Assembly (NCBI RefSeq): GCF_009389715.1
Contig: NW_024067740.1
Span: 496,001-560,000, forward strand
Direction: 5' to 3'
Origin: Phoenix dactylifera
Lineage: Eukaryota; Streptophyta; Magnoliopsida; Arecales; Arecaceae
Length of the DNA stretch: 64,000 nucleotides
The notes below the pieces were generated by a model. It saw only the letters and a program-made list of their open reading frames with translations, was not told where the DNA came from and did no database searches. Positions 24,501 to 39,500 of this stretch are shown here, piece by piece (the first letter of the stretch is position 1; every line of letters starts with the position of its first letter). The position numbers were made by a program, and so were the translations under genes.

Positions 24501-27500
24501 TGACCCCCTCTTTTGCATTTTGGTTAATCTTGGTCCAATTTCAGCTGAAACTGAGAGAAACCAGCCATAAATGCTTTTCCCCCTTCTATAAACTTTATTA
24601 TTTTGTTTTCTGCCCTATGGGGATCATTTCTTTACGTATTTAAATACAAGCAAATTTTCGATGGTCTTTCTTTTTCTTCAGTTATAAGAATGGATAGATG
24701 ATAAGCGTTAATGTTGATGGGTTGAGGATTTCATATAGGCACTTATGAGAGTATTTTTATAAAGACTATTATGATCAACTAAATATGTACATGCTAAATA
24801 GGAACTTGTATTTTTTCTTATAACATAAAGATACCATTCTGGATTTACATGCGTTTAATTAAATTGTCACTTATCCTCATAATAATGAGAAAGAAAAGCC
24901 CATGTTCAATATGTTAAAAAGTTGTCAAAAGTGATGAAAATATTTGAATCTCACTAGGCACTAACAAATTTCATAATGGATAAATATATTAATTTTTCTA
25001 ACAACTAATCTTCTGAAAGTAAATGTGTACATGCATGTTCATATACTTGATTTTTTTGAATTTTATTTACATACTAACTTCAACCTAAAACTGTCTCAAA
25101 ACTACACATGCAAAGAATCTATGTATCACAAGATGCTCTAAACTGTTGTGTGGTTGCTTTTATTGGCTTCTTTTATTTTCTTCTATTTTTTAAACATTTT
25201 GTTTTTGACTTTTTGATTAGAACTCCGTAACTTGGAGCTAAACTTCTAAAACTGCTGAAATTGAAACTCCAAAGACTCGCTGGGAACTGACAAGAATTTT
25301 TAAACCTGGAAGAAAAGAATTGGTTAGAAAAGCTGCACGACTCTATCTAGATTTGTTTTACTTGTTCATTTCTGAATATTTCAAGTGAATAATTTTTACA
25401 CTTTCCATACATGTTATGAAATGTACTTTGTTCTACTGAATTTTGGAGGTCACCAAACACTGGAAGATGCTCTTTCATGAAATTACAGTCTCACCAGGAG
25501 TTAAGAGAGGCCTTTTTGGTGACATTGTTTAGTTATAAGTGGGAGGAAGTGATCAACGTGTGGGAAAGTGAACTGAAAACTGGTACAGCTTGGTGGTCTG
25601 GATACGTACATGGGTTTACTAAATCAAATAATAATGGGATTAATTTGAAAATCCAGGGTTTGGTGGGGTGGTTTGGAATATGTCTCTGGTTATTGATGGG
25701 AAACAAGCCACCACTGGTTATTTCTCTATAAGCTAGGGTTATGTTACATATACAAGTCTAAAGAGACTTTGAATTGTTGCTGATGCTAAGTTGATTAAGA
25801 AATGCTGGTCCAGATTATACTGTGGATGCTGGAGAGACTGTCTATCGTAGAGGTGAGGAAACTATGGTACCAGATGGTCTTGCAAAATAAGAAGCTGTTG
25901 AAAAATATGATACTGGATGGTCTTGTGAAATAAGAAGCTGCTGAAAAATAATTTATCTAGGTACAAAAAGATGGCTATTGACAACAAATTCTTGTGCATT
26001 GTTGAGGGTCTAACCTCAAGGGCCTTTTTTGGAACTCATTTGCAAAATTCTATTATACTATTTATGTTTCTCTTTTTCTTAATAAAACACATTATCTTTG
26101 CTCTACTTGTTTTGTAGTATAATAATTTTAGTTGAATTAAGTTGAGTTGTGGTTCTAAAGGTATCCAATGCAAGGTCCGCCGTACCGGTACCGGTCGGCG
26201 TACCGGTGGCCGGCCGGACCGGTACGGTACCGGTCCGGTCCGGTCCGTACCGGCCGGTACCGGTCCCGTACCGGCCGGTACCGGTCCCGTACCGGCCGGT
26301 ACCGGTCCCGTACCGGCCGGTACTCGGTGGTTTCAAAAACCACAGCGCGCGGCGCTGTGGTTCTAAAAAAAAAAAAAATCATACCGGTGCGAACCGGCTG
26401 GTTCGCACCGGTACGAGGCCGGTACCGGCCGGTACGGGCGCCGAACCGGCCGGTACGCACCCGTACCGGCCGGTTCGGATAAAAAACCGGGAAATACCGG
26501 TTTTTTATCCGTTCCGGTACCGGTCCACGGCCGGACCGGTACGTACCGGCCCGTACCGGCCGGTACGGACCGGTACGGCATTCCATGATCCAATGTATTA
26601 TTTACTCTTCTCTTAATTTATTTGCTATTCTTGATGATGGCTCGCATTTTTGAGATATTTTTTCCTCTTGCATAGACTTGAGAATGAAAAATTTAGACAC
26701 ATGATTAGTATGTTGAACAGATTGACTCAAGCATTTTGCAAGAAAATAATTTGCCCAAATAATTCATTTTTATTAGCTTTAACAGAAAAGTATTAGCTTT
26801 GTGTTGCTCTGCTTCTTTCATTCGGTTCATGATTCTTGATTTGTTTATCAGAATAAAACCCTGCAAGCCAAAGTTCTCCAATCAGAAAGTGTCACTGGAA
26901 ATTCTCTTGGTAAGTACATTACTTTTATGTTGTTCTGGATGGAAAAATCATATAAAGCTGTTTATCTTGTTATTTACCTTGAGTTGCACTGGAATTTGAA
27001 CCGAGAACTCCTGTCCATTCCCCATGAACCCAAGTGGCTTGCAAGCTTGTGGAAGATTACAATGAAAATGACATCTCAAACCAAAAATCCTGTGACGTGT
27101 GACAGACCTGAAACTGATCTACCCCCAGACCTCAGAAATGTGAATTCAAGCTTTTAAGACACCCAAGATTGAAAAAATTAACTCCAAAAGAAAAGACCAG
27201 AATATCTTCATCGCATGTAGGTGGGTGGCAAAATCTGACCTTCAAGAACCTGCCCGGAGAAATGGGTTTGGTGGTTCTTTCTAAAGTTGAGTCGGTCTGG
27301 TTCATCTGGAAATCAACCCGGTTATAAATGGGTAGGTTTGTTTAGTCCCCTGACTCGATGGGTCACTTAGGATGATCCGGTGGGAAACAACCGGCTCCCA
27401 AATCCAATAGAGTTGATAGTTCTCTAATTATTTTTCCATGTGTTTCAGTTCACTCAAAATAACAAAAAAACTGTGTTCTATAGAGTGATGGACAGGGTGC

Positions 27501-30500
27501 CTCATAGGATTTTGTGATGGACGATTGCATTTTTGCTAGTTTTATCTTTATTAGCTTAATATTGACATATATCCTAATTTCCTAAAATTATTGTGATTAT
27601 GATGGTATGGATGAAGCTTTTTTTTTTCTTATTTTTTATCTTTGCATGCAATATCTTGTTTTAGTTTTTCAGTTATATGTATGATTGATGGGCGAAAATT
27701 TAACTGTGTTCGTGGGTGGGTATGGGTTATTGTAAAATAAATGGTTTGTGTATCGGTACATTTTCCAACATGGTTATAAATGGGTCAAGTATGGGTTGAG
27801 AGTTTATTGACTTGAACACAACTTGACCTAACCCAAACCTGACCCAACCAATTGCTACCCCTAATTACATGTCCCTTAAAGATTTTCACTTCTGATTGCT
27901 CATTTAGGCACTTTTTGTTTGGAGCTCAAATTCTCTACAATCTAGTAGGAAATTCCTGCAAATGGTGTTTGTGGCAGAATTTGTATATGTTAGGTGACTT
28001 GGACCCACATTGTCTGGTTGTTTCAGATGGAAAGATAATCTTTGTTTGGCCTTTCAAAAATGTGCCACAGTCCCAAGTTGTAAAAATTTAGAGGATCTGA
28101 TGCCTTTTGTTTGCATGTAAACTTGTCCTGGAATTTAATTTAATAAATATTGTTTTATACTTGGATGTTTGGCATTTTGGCAAAATTTTGTAAAAGTAAG
28201 TGCCATATGTTCTCTAAATCAAGATTTTAGACTGTGCTTACTGCTTAAGAGTTTGTGTATTAACAACCAGATAATTAGCATATAAGTATGCACACTTCTA
28301 TCACTACTTTGTCTACCTAAACAACATAGGTACTTGGACAAGTGAATTGGTTGGACTCAAATTTAGCCTGTTTCTTTACCTAAAGCAAAAAAACTTGAAT
28401 ATGTGGATTATGTATTGCTCTAAACCAAGATTTTGGTTTCCAACTCAGGGAGGCAAGTGGGTTGGGCCTGGGCAAGGGTCTGCACAATTTTCTATCAGGC
28501 CAAACGAGGGTCCAGCCCCAACCAATGCAAATTCTGACTCATGGTTTACATCACCCCTACAACCTATTAGAGCATATATCTTCAAATATTGTTCTTTCTT
28601 AATATGGCCAGCAAGATATTGGCCTAAGAATTGATGCAAATTGTAAAATTTTAATTGAAATTCGATTCAACTTGTCAAGTGATTAAATTGTATTCAGGTC
28701 AGCCTACACAAATACTCAACCTTCATAGAGATGATCTTAACAGTAGTAGCTGTAGCAACAACCGCAGCAGCAAACACTACCTGTTTGCAAAAATTCCCTT
28801 GCTTCCACCACTAATGTTTGTGCAATACTGTTTTACCTCATAGCTGACAATTATCAGGCAAATCTTTCCAGGGTGCTGGAGCATTTTCTAACCGTTGAAA
28901 ATGATCCAAAAGCCCTGATGTTTTGGATTGGTATAGAATAAAAAATGGGGGCATTTTTGTTATTTATCTAGTGCAATGACTTCATTATTCTTTTTGTTGT
29001 GGTCATTGCACTGGGAAAAAGACCAAAGCACTTCATATATCTTTATCTATGTCCATAGAAAAACATGAGGATTTTTTGCTTGTTTCTCATTTTAGGATCA
29101 AGTTGTTAGATTCTCTGGTCAGAGCAAAACAGTTGTTATATGCACTTCATATATATGTTAGCTTTGAAAGCATTTTCTTTTCAAATTTTGAACGAAAAAA
29201 CTCAAGTTGTTTCCATGCATACCTTTGTGCTTGTATTTTAACTGTTCATTTGATGTAAGACATTTTTAGGGGGTAAAGAGTTTCATCTTTTTTGTGTTCC
29301 AGAATTTGATAAGGGTAACAGCCCAAGGCCTTTGTATGTAAATCGACCTACATCAAATTTTGCCTTGACCACAACTGAAGATATTGATACTGTAAGTTGT
29401 CATTCTTAGTATTATTTCTTCTAGGTTGGAGAGCTTAATTTATTATCGGTATGGCGAAGCAATCCTTTTTTCTCATTGAATTGCAATTGCAGTATTTTCA
29501 CTGGAAATGAAATGGTCTCATCAAACTATATGTTCAATATCTCTAAATTCATTTTCGATGATTTTTTCCCTATGATTTTCTGCTTGATCGATGTATTCAC
29601 AGAAAATGTTGATTTGGCCAATTGTTTATTTAAAAGTTCCAGAGAATTGAATCATATGAGTAGCCAGTATATCACCATCTCATGAAATCCTGTGATGGGT
29701 TGCTTTTTTTATTTCCTCTTGCTTTCTTTGTTTTTTCTTTTTGGGGGTTCATCAGACAGAATGGTCGAAGAGGTGTTTAGATGCCTTGACCAGTGCCGAG
29801 AAAGTGAACGATGGGAAGGATTATGCTGAGATTGTTTATAACAAAGCTGCTCAGGTATCTTGTCTTTTGTTTTGGGACTTCAAGCTTCATAAAACTGTTA
29901 GAATTGTCAAAATTGAGAATTTGCTCAATAACATGATTTATTCTTTGCCTGAATTTTTGTAGATGTTACATGGGAAACAGGATGATATAAATCTTCTTTT
30001 TGAGAAACAGCTAAAATCTGGGGATTTAAAGGGTCTCCATCCTGAGTGTCTTACAGATACATGGATAGGCAGAGACAGGTTCAGTACCTCACTCAAATCC
30101 TCATGTTCATCTCCAGATCTAATTTCAGTGATTAGTTATTTTGTATTATTTCTGTTTCAGGTGGGCATTCATTGATCTGACTGCAGGACCTTTTTCATGG
30201 GGTCCGTCTGTTGGTGGAGAAGGTGTCCGTACTGAACTGAGTTTACCAAATGTGGGGAAAACTATTGGTGCAGTTGCAGGTATGGCTGCTACCTGCCCTG
30301 TCCTCTTTCAAACATATTTCTGCTGGTTGTTTTAAGCCTGAGGGTGTGCTTTCCGGAATGTTATATCACCAGTTCTATTTTTTGACTGTACACTACCATC
30401 ATCACATCATATTTGTAGTTTGAAAAGTTCAGATTCGTAATGTTTAGTATGATAAGATTTTGTGCAACTTTCAGCCGCAATAGAAGGTTCTATTGCTTGG

Positions 30501-33500
30501 AGATGCAGATTATATCTACTTCAAGTATTATTTTGTGGTACCAAAGGTTACCGTCAATGATTGTATGACAATTTGATGAAAGCATATTTTGCAATTACAA
30601 CATTGATTTTGAGGTGTGTGGTATATCTAGGGATTTCTCAAGTAAAGACACCTCTTTTGTAGATGTTACAGATCATGATCTGCACGGGTACACTAACAAC
30701 AATTTACCTCTTGGCTGGTTATGGCTGTAAGTGGACATTTCTGTTGTTGAAAGTGACTAGAACATGAGGACTCCATGAAAAGAAGAAATCTGAGGTGATA
30801 AAGAAGGAATAGAAAGAGATTTCAATCAAGGTCGTTCTTCTACTTCTCATGGTTTAAGATCTATGGCTTTGGTACAGAACCCACAGGCCTTTTAGATCCA
30901 GATCCCTGAAGTGAAGTAAGTGAAATAAATAATACAATAAAGTTAGAGATGAGAAGGAAAAAGATTGATAAAAAAAATGAAGAATCGGATGAGTAGTGTG
31001 AAAAAAAAGGGAGGATGATCTGGAACAGGGACTACATGGACAGACCATAGGTCCCTGTGATCTGTTTCCTGTCTTGAAGAGTGACCACTTGAGGGTAGCA
31101 GGTTGACTTTTCTGTCAACTTTAAGGGTCCAAATCCCATAATTGTTAAATACAAATCATGTGGACTTTAAAATTGGCCCAGAACATATGTAATAGCTGAA
31201 TGGTTTGGTAATAACTTAGTTAAATAGCTAATCCCTGATCGTCAACAGTTCACTCATTATAGAATATATATTTGCACATTAGCTTCTCCAGTAAGTCATA
31301 TATGGATGGCATTTATTTCTATAACTTTTATTTAGCTTTCTATTCCACAAATGACCATGTTTATAAATATTTTCTGTACTGCTCAGAAATTACGGAAGAT
31401 GAAGCTGAAGATAAATTGCAAGATGCAATCAGAGAAAGATTTTCATCATTTGGTAATGTGAGTTTCTTTTTCTCTATGATGGATTGTTTCTTGAAAAAAT
31501 CAATTCTTGGTGGAGTCATGCTTTGCTTTGACCTAGCACAACGTTCCCTCTTAACCGGCGAGCCATTTTTTAAGTTACATTCAACTGCACTTGAAGGATC
31601 AAGTAGCTTTTTTTTTAATAACTAAATATCTTCTTATTATGATTTTGACCTTAATTGATCTCCTAAGTTAGTTAGCTTCCATTTTTGCTGAAGTCTCCCC
31701 CCCTCTCTCTTCTTCTCTTCATGTGTCAAAAGATTCATTCACTTGTTGAGTTGATTAAGAAAACCCGTGAGACCCCATAAGAATTTATGTATTGTCAATT
31801 CTGGCTTTTCAGTGTGCATGTAACATAAACTACAAGCTTATCCTATTGAAATCAGTTTGACTCAGAACCCATCTCATGATTGCTTCCTGTTGAGGTTCAA
31901 GCACTGCAAAATGGAGAATGCCTTTAAGTTCATTCCTTATCACTCATTAATCTATCTTTTGTCTCGCCCTTTTTCTTACCTTTGAACTGCTATGATGCCC
32001 TTCTAACTATGGTGCTCTTTAGCCTAAGTTGTGCATATCCAATAACATTTTTAATGGTTTTTTCCTCACTTTATGCACTTGTGGTGTTGGCGGTAACCTT
32101 CCTTAACCATGATCACACCAATCTTTTCTGCCCTATTATCTATGACATTTCTGCCTGAGCATTTTTATATTATGCCCATGTGTCCTCCTCCAAGAGTAAA
32201 TGCATGATGCCAGTCAGCATGGCTTGCGCATAACAGGTCAGTGCTAAGCCGACAGTGCAAAATGTTGATTCTAACAATAAAGAATTAAAGATAGTCTTAT
32301 AATCATCATAAAATTTCCTTAAAATCTTTATGGTGTTTCTCTATGTCATAACTCACCATCAGGGCATTCCTTGCTATTATCCAGTTAAATATTGTCGTCA
32401 TCCTCTCCGGACAGCGACAGTTTTGTTAGGATTCTAAGCACATAAGAGTTTGATAGTTGTCTTACAGGGTAGTCTTTATTAAAGTGATAAATGCTTTGGA
32501 TTGGGATTTCATGGATACCATAGTTTCTTACTTAAGATGTATTGCCTGTTTGCTTTTTTTGGATGAGTTCTTTCTTTTTCTTCTTTTTGTGTGTATATAT
32601 GTAAATTATTGTTTGAGCATATTTTTAATTTGTTTCTATATATAGCAGCATTATATACAGTCCGAGCTTAGACTAGGTAGGAAGTATGATTTTGAGATCA
32701 TGCTTATGGTTACACTCTATCTGCACAATTCCCACTTATCAAAATGTTGCTGCAGGATCATCAAGCCATTGATATCCTTTTAGCAGAAATTGATATCTAT
32801 GAAATTTTTGCTTTCAAACATTGCAAGGGAAGAAAGGTCAAGCTAGCTCTCTGTGAAGGTATGCTTCCATATTCCATTTTCATTTATGTTCTTATGTTTT
32901 TGAGTCTGCATTTTTCTTTTGCTTGGAAAGCTAATGTTGTTTATTTGTAGTTAAGAAAATTTATGCATGAATGCGTATCAATTTTGCCGATATGCATCTG
33001 AAAGTTAAACTATTGTGAAGCTAAAATCTTGATAGATGTACGTGAAATGCAGTTTTTGCAGTTTTCATCTTAATCAACTTTTGAGGTTGACTTTGGACAA
33101 CAATATCTAACTTTGTGTTCTACAAATGTAGAATTATATTTTGCATGCATATGTGGAAAATTGAAGTCATATAAGCAGTTGTTGTTGAATACTTTGATTA
33201 TTCAGTTAATAGGACCTAAGTGGTTTAGTACAAAATATACTCAAACTTCATAGACTCCCTTGTCACTTTTTATTGCTGTCATGTGAACTTTTCTGTCACT
33301 TCAGAGCTTGATGAGAGGATGCATGATTTGAAAAGCGAGCTGAAGGGATACGACAGTGAGGAGTATGACGAGACACATAAGAGAAAAGCTCTTGATGCAT
33401 TAAAGCGAATGGAAAATTGGAATTTGTTCAGTGATACTTATGAGGTTAGCGTTATATACTTTCTGTTGGGTCATATTTATTAGCAGTCAAATCTATCTGC

Positions 33501-36500
33501 AGTAGGATTGTATGTCATCTTTCAGTGATATCGCAAAAGAAGTATTTATGAATGAGTAGTAAGTGTAATTTTTACAGTCGGTTTAGTTTTTGGCATGTAA
33601 TTTGGATAACTATTCTGGCACCATTTGCCATGCAGGAATATCACAATTACACAGTTGCTCGTGATTCATTTCTTGCTCATGTTGGGGCTACATTATGGGG
33701 TTCTATGAGACATGTAATTGCCCCCTCAATTGCGGACAGCGCATACCATTACTACGAGAAGATATCATTTCAGATCTATTTTATCACACAGGAGGTATGC
33801 TACTATGTGCTGAGTTTTTATTGGACTGTTGTGTTTCGAGATTCTTTCACACTGTTATTATTTTCCAGAAAGTGAGGAACATCAAAAAGTTGCCTGTGAA
33901 CCTAATGTCTTTGACGAATGGCCTTTCTTCTTTGCTGCTACCTTCTCAAAAGATCATGTTTAGCCAACACCTGTATGTATTTCAGATTCTTCTAGGTTTG
34001 GGTTACCTATGAGAATTTGAAGCTTTTTATAATGCAGCATCCTCTGCTGATCTACCTTCCAAAGTCTTTCCATTGTGAGAATGGAGTACTTTTATTTTAT
34101 CTATATGCATCTGGTCATATTCATGTCTGTCAATCATCAGGCTATCACTTTCTGAGGATCCTGCTCTGACAATGGCCTTCTCAGTGGCCCGACGTGCAGC
34201 TGCTGTCCCTCTTTTGCTAGTCAATGGTACTTATAGGTCAACTGTTCGTGCCTATTTGGATTCCTCCATTCTTCAACATCAACTTCAGAGGCTAAGTGTT
34301 CATGGTTCACTTAAAGGTACCTCTAGTGCCTATTCTCTTAGCTTTCTGACACAGGGCCCAGGTTTGTTCAGGCATAAGGAAACCTGACAATGGGGTTTGG
34401 GGCCTGTAATTTTGTCCAGGTCCCTGGTCTTGCTAAATATCTGACGTGTTGGTCAGACTGGCAGACATGCCTATATGAAGCATCCAAGTTGGATTGTCTG
34501 GTCACATTTTTAAACCTGGAGTTAATTTGGTTACCAGGGTTTAATTTATATATCAGATTTCGGTGTCCTGTTACAACCTTGCTTACGGTCAAGCTTACTG
34601 ATGATTTTGAGCTGAAGCTATTAGTAATGCAGATATAATTTATTAGTGGCCAGAAAGGCAATTTTCATTCAGTCGGTGAATAAACTAAGCTCGGTTTCAC
34701 TCTTTTATTTATTTTTTTAAATGTTGTACTCTATGTAGGAACACACTTGAATGCGAGGTCGACACTAGAAGTTCCAATATTCTGGTTCATACATAATGAT
34801 CCATTATTGGTGGACAAACATTATCAAGCAAAGGCACTTCCTGACATGATAATAGTTGTCCAGTCTGAGACATCATCTTGGGAGAGCCACTTGCAGTGCA
34901 ATGGGAAGTCACTTTTATGGGACTTGAGGTTAGAATTTAGGCATAGAATGTCAAGCCATTTTATTAATCAATATATGCACATCAACATGTCTTAATCCTA
35001 GACTATAAATTTCACAGGGGAATAACTTTATTATTTAGCCATTATATATTTATATGCAACTACTGTATTGGCATGTTCACGGCTTAATAGTATGTGAGGA
35101 TCAAAAGTCACTACAGTTAAAACATGTCACTGGTACATTTGATCTGTGTTATATTCGGTTCTCTCTGCTAATGCTCCTGACACCATCCACTGGAGGAATT
35201 CTTTTCATACGCTATAGTCAAATCTCTTTCTTGGATAGGCTTGAGATACTTTTCATTGAATGTGCCTTTTTCACTGGTACATATGATCTGTGTTATATTC
35301 GGTTCTCTCTGCTAATGCTCCTGACACCATCCACTGGAGGAATTCTTTTCATACGCTATAGTCAAATCTCTTTCTTGGATAGACTTGAGATACTTTTCAT
35401 AGACTTGAGGCATTTGTTCTCTATCATGCTGTCATATTTCTCTTTATCTTTCATATCTGAATTCCAGTGTTTTACCACCATGAAAATTAAAATTTCTAAT
35501 TTTTTGCCACCATCTAGAGGAAAGTATGTTGGTCTCAAGACTTCACTAAAAAGAAAATGAATTTAGCTGAGTTTGTCTGTATTTTTCAAAAATTCTCTCA
35601 GGTTGCTCTAACGAGTCCAAATTTCACTCTAAAATTTTCATTTTTGAACTTTGCATTTGTTGCTATTTATACTTCTACCATCTTACCAGCTTGCCGCTAA
35701 TCATATTAAATGCCTTGGTGCTTATGTATTATGGTATAGTGATACTAATTATGATTTTTCTGTTTTTTTATAGGATGCCTGTAAAAGCAGCCATCGCTGC
35801 TACTGCTGAGCATCTAGCTGGTTTACTTCCTCTCCACCTGGTTTACAGTCAAGCCCATGAAACTGCTATTGAGGTTTGTCCAAACACATGCCCACTCTTA
35901 GCATCAAATCACCTCTTTGTAGATATTTATGAGATATTACTTCATAAATGACATTTTACATTTTCTTATTTAACACTTGTTCTAACATTTTGATGCATTA
36001 TCCTTTATGTACCTTTGGATTGATGTAACAGGATTGGACATGGTCTGTTGGCTGCAACCCTCTGTCCATCACTTCTCAAGGCTGGCATCTTTCACAGTTT
36101 CAGTCAGATGTGATTGCTCGGAGCTATATCATCACTGCTCTTGAGGAGTCTATACAAGCAGTTAATGCTGCTATTCACCGTCTGGTTATGGAGCATACAA
36201 GTATCCTTATCTCTGTTTCACTATTGATTCTACTTCTAAATAAATTGAACTTGAGCCCCATCATTTAGGAAATTGTTATGATAAGTTGCTAAGGCTAGTG
36301 ACTCCAGAAGTGCTATGTAGTCCTCTTAGGAACATGTGACAATAGGAACATGTGACAACGGGTTTGTAGAATGAGCCCTGGATGGATATATCTTGATCTT
36401 TAAGGCTGGGTTGGCTGTTACTTTTATGATGCATGTAAAAAATTAAAAATTTATGAACATGTAATATCAAAACTACAGCATGAAATCCACTTTTTCAACA

Positions 36501-39500
36501 TATAAAAGCCACTTGCGCTTCCCAAGTTCAGAAATTTGTTTTTATTATAATTGGTTTTATAATCTGGTCACATGCTTGGAGTGTACATTCCTTTGAGCTG
36601 TAACCTATAAATTGCCATGCTTCTCTCCAAGTTACCTCAAAATGTCCGTTATTTTAGTATCTTTTCTTTCCCTCCACTGTGTTTAGATTCTGCAAGCTTG
36701 TTTGAAATTTTTGCTTTGCCAGCAAGTTCTTTACATGTTAGAATATCAAATGATGATTAATTAATGGAATTGTATTAAGAAGGATGTACAGGTGATGTCG
36801 AACATTTGACAAAAGAAAAGCTTAGATTTACAGCTAGCCATATCCAATTCTGGGCATGTTACTTCTTAATTATGAGGTTATAGAGTGATCCTCTTCCTCT
36901 GGTCTTTATCATGGTTCTGAGAAATGCTTGCTGAAGAAAAAAAACTCGTACTCCAATTTGTGGTAAAATGAATAGTACTAGGTTTCCCCCCTCTTGCAGT
37001 CAATCTTTAAGGGTCCTTCTTTTGCATACACCTCAAGCTAAGGTATAAAGTTGTGGCCAAGATGGATTGTTTTCTGCTGAAACCTTCAAAAGCTGACCAA
37101 GATTTCTTTATTGGACTAGTTTTGGTCAGGTTCGGCAAGTTTCAATTAGGTCTGGCAGTTTTGCGTTATTTTCGTCTGAGCTTTCTTATGTGGGTGGAAT
37201 GCATGAAGCTTCAATACAGTCAAGTCTAAAACTGCACAAATTGTGATCGTAGATACCTTAAAAAATAGTAAAATGATGTGGCATGACTTTTGTTGTTTTT
37301 TAAAAAATACTTTTTATTTTTTAGATTTCCTGTAACTTTCATGATTGAATCTTGGAGACAACTTCCTAGACCAAAACTCTACCTCGGGGACCAAAACTGA
37401 AACTGAAACCAAGTTTTAAAACCTTGCTGCAAACTGGTTTTTGTTGTGGAAAATGGCAATATTTCTTCAAGTATAAATCTGATAATAATATTTAATAGTT
37501 AAAATGACAGTAACATTTTCTTGAACATACTAACTCATTTGATTCTTTTCACATTTGTTCTCTGAAATTTTAGGTCTTATCATTCTGAACCCCAAGCATG
37601 AGGCCTTTGACTTCATAGCTTTGGTGGTGGTGGTGGTTTGGAGACAATGCTTATGCTTAAGAACCACCTTCCCTTTAATTTAAGCCCTTGTGAACTATAT
37701 ATGATGATCCTTATTATTTAAATTAAACAGGGGTAGTCATGTTCTATTTTCTTGTTTTGTTTGTATTTGAATGCATTTCTCTTTCAGCACTACCATAAAG
37801 AAATTAAGTTTGGCATTGTCATTGGAGGGCCAAAAAGCGGTTCTTGGAGGCTCAGAAGCTTTTTTGAGTGATTCTGAAGTATTGGGTAAAAATTTTGAAA
37901 CAATTTTCTACTTCCTGCAAAATATGAAAAAGGTCTACCAAGAAAAAGCTCCAATTTGGAGCTTTTGGGTAAAAGTTCTAGCTGTGTTGCATCAAAAAGT
38001 TGTTTTCCAAAAGCTTGACCAAGACACTTGGGTTCGAGTCCCCACAATAATTTTTTTTCAAAAATAATTTAAAATACTTTTGTTGCCATGGTTATTTATT
38101 TTATATATTTTTTATTGCCATAATCATGTAGTTAAGGATTGAGTTTCAATGCTATGATAGTCTTTTTAGTTGGTAATCACCCAGAAAAAATAATTATATT
38201 ATTTATTATGTGATTTAGATTAAAATAAAAATTAAATTAATAATAATTTTTAATATTATACAATATAATAGTATAATATTCTTTAAAATAAAATAAAATA
38301 TTATTATATTATTTTCATGATTATTATATTCTTATAATCATATTATAATAATATAGTATTATTATATTATAATAATAGATAATATAATATTGTTACAATA
38401 TGATCTTACGGTATTAATATCATATTAGTATATTATAATATTATTATAATATAGTAATATCATAAATTTTATTATATTTTTGTAAAATATTATAAGTAAA
38501 TAATTTATAAATTAGCAAGACAATATAATAGAATTTTTTATCATACAAATAGTTAAACAATTGTAAGCGCTATGCAATATCCTAGATTGTCATTTTCTAA
38601 TACTAAAAGCACTTTTTTAGTTTGGTTACCAAAGAGATGTTAAAGTTCTCCAGCATTTCAAAAATATAATTCCAAATAATAAATAGTTTTTTAATTAAAA
38701 ACTCTACTACCAAAAGTTGTACTTCTCAAAGCTCTTTAGATTAAGCTCTACTACCTACAATAATACCAAACGGGGCCTAAGCGGTTCCCTTTTATCTTCA
38801 ATCACAGCATATGAGTTTTCTTCTTGAAGAACATAGCATTCCATCTATCAAATTTTGTCAGGCTTTAAGATGTCATGCTCAACCTACTAGATTAACTTCC
38901 ACATGTTGATATTGCAATTGCAATGCATACCGTGTGGTTTATTTTACCATTCTTTAGAATCATATGGGGCCTACCTCTTTATTGGCAGTGAAAATGTAGA
39001 CAAGCTTAACAAAAACTAGCTGCACAGGGTTTTAAACTATTCAAAACTCAGGAGCGAGTACTGGTGGAAAAATACAATTCAGTTGTTAGTTTATGGAGGA
39101 GAGTAAGAAGATACTGCTCAAACAATCCTTGCCTGTATCCTTCTTCTGTCTTTATTTTATTTTGATTTATTTGCTGTCATTGTAGATTTCGACAATCTCT
39201 GCCGGGCTGCGTTATGGTGATGCTGTGAAGCTTCTATCCTTGCTTGAGGATGCTTCCAGCAGGTTAGCTTGACTAGATACTTGCTTTAAAATTGTTGATA
39301 TCGAGAAATTCTCTTGGCTTCTATCAGTTATTTAGATTTTATTTTTTTTAAAAAATAGATAAATAAATTCAGAGTGCATAACTATGACCTCTAGAAGAAA
39401 AGGATTTTGTGCTTTGGTTTTGATAACTGATTTGTTCATTTGGATTGTATAGGGCTCTAGTCATTTACCTAATAGACAGTTTTTGATCATCCACCAATGG

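Larger units (their letters stand above)
26171..26587. mobile_element. GC-rich palindromic GGTACC/CCGG element, non-autonomous hAT-like
   Basis: A 417-bp GC-rich island lies inside AT-rich intron 8. Both flanks carry ATCCAATG (26163-26170 and 26588-26595), an 8-bp target-site duplication. The ends are inverted: CAAGGTCCGCCGTACCGG on the left, and CATGGAATGCCGTACCGG as the reverse complement of the right end. The 8-bp duplication and CA..TG ends point to the hAT superfamily. The body is built from repeated GGTACC, CCGG and TACCGG words, including about four copies of a 21-bp unit at 26245-26325, and two hairpins. There is no transposase. Apparent proline/arginine-rich open frames on both strands are products of the repeat. 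Confidence 0.75.

Noticed and set aside
26103-26616. Open frames on both strands rich in P, R, V, Y, G and T
   Set aside because: They are translations of the GGTACC/CCGG repeats, present in several frames at once, with no conserved domain.
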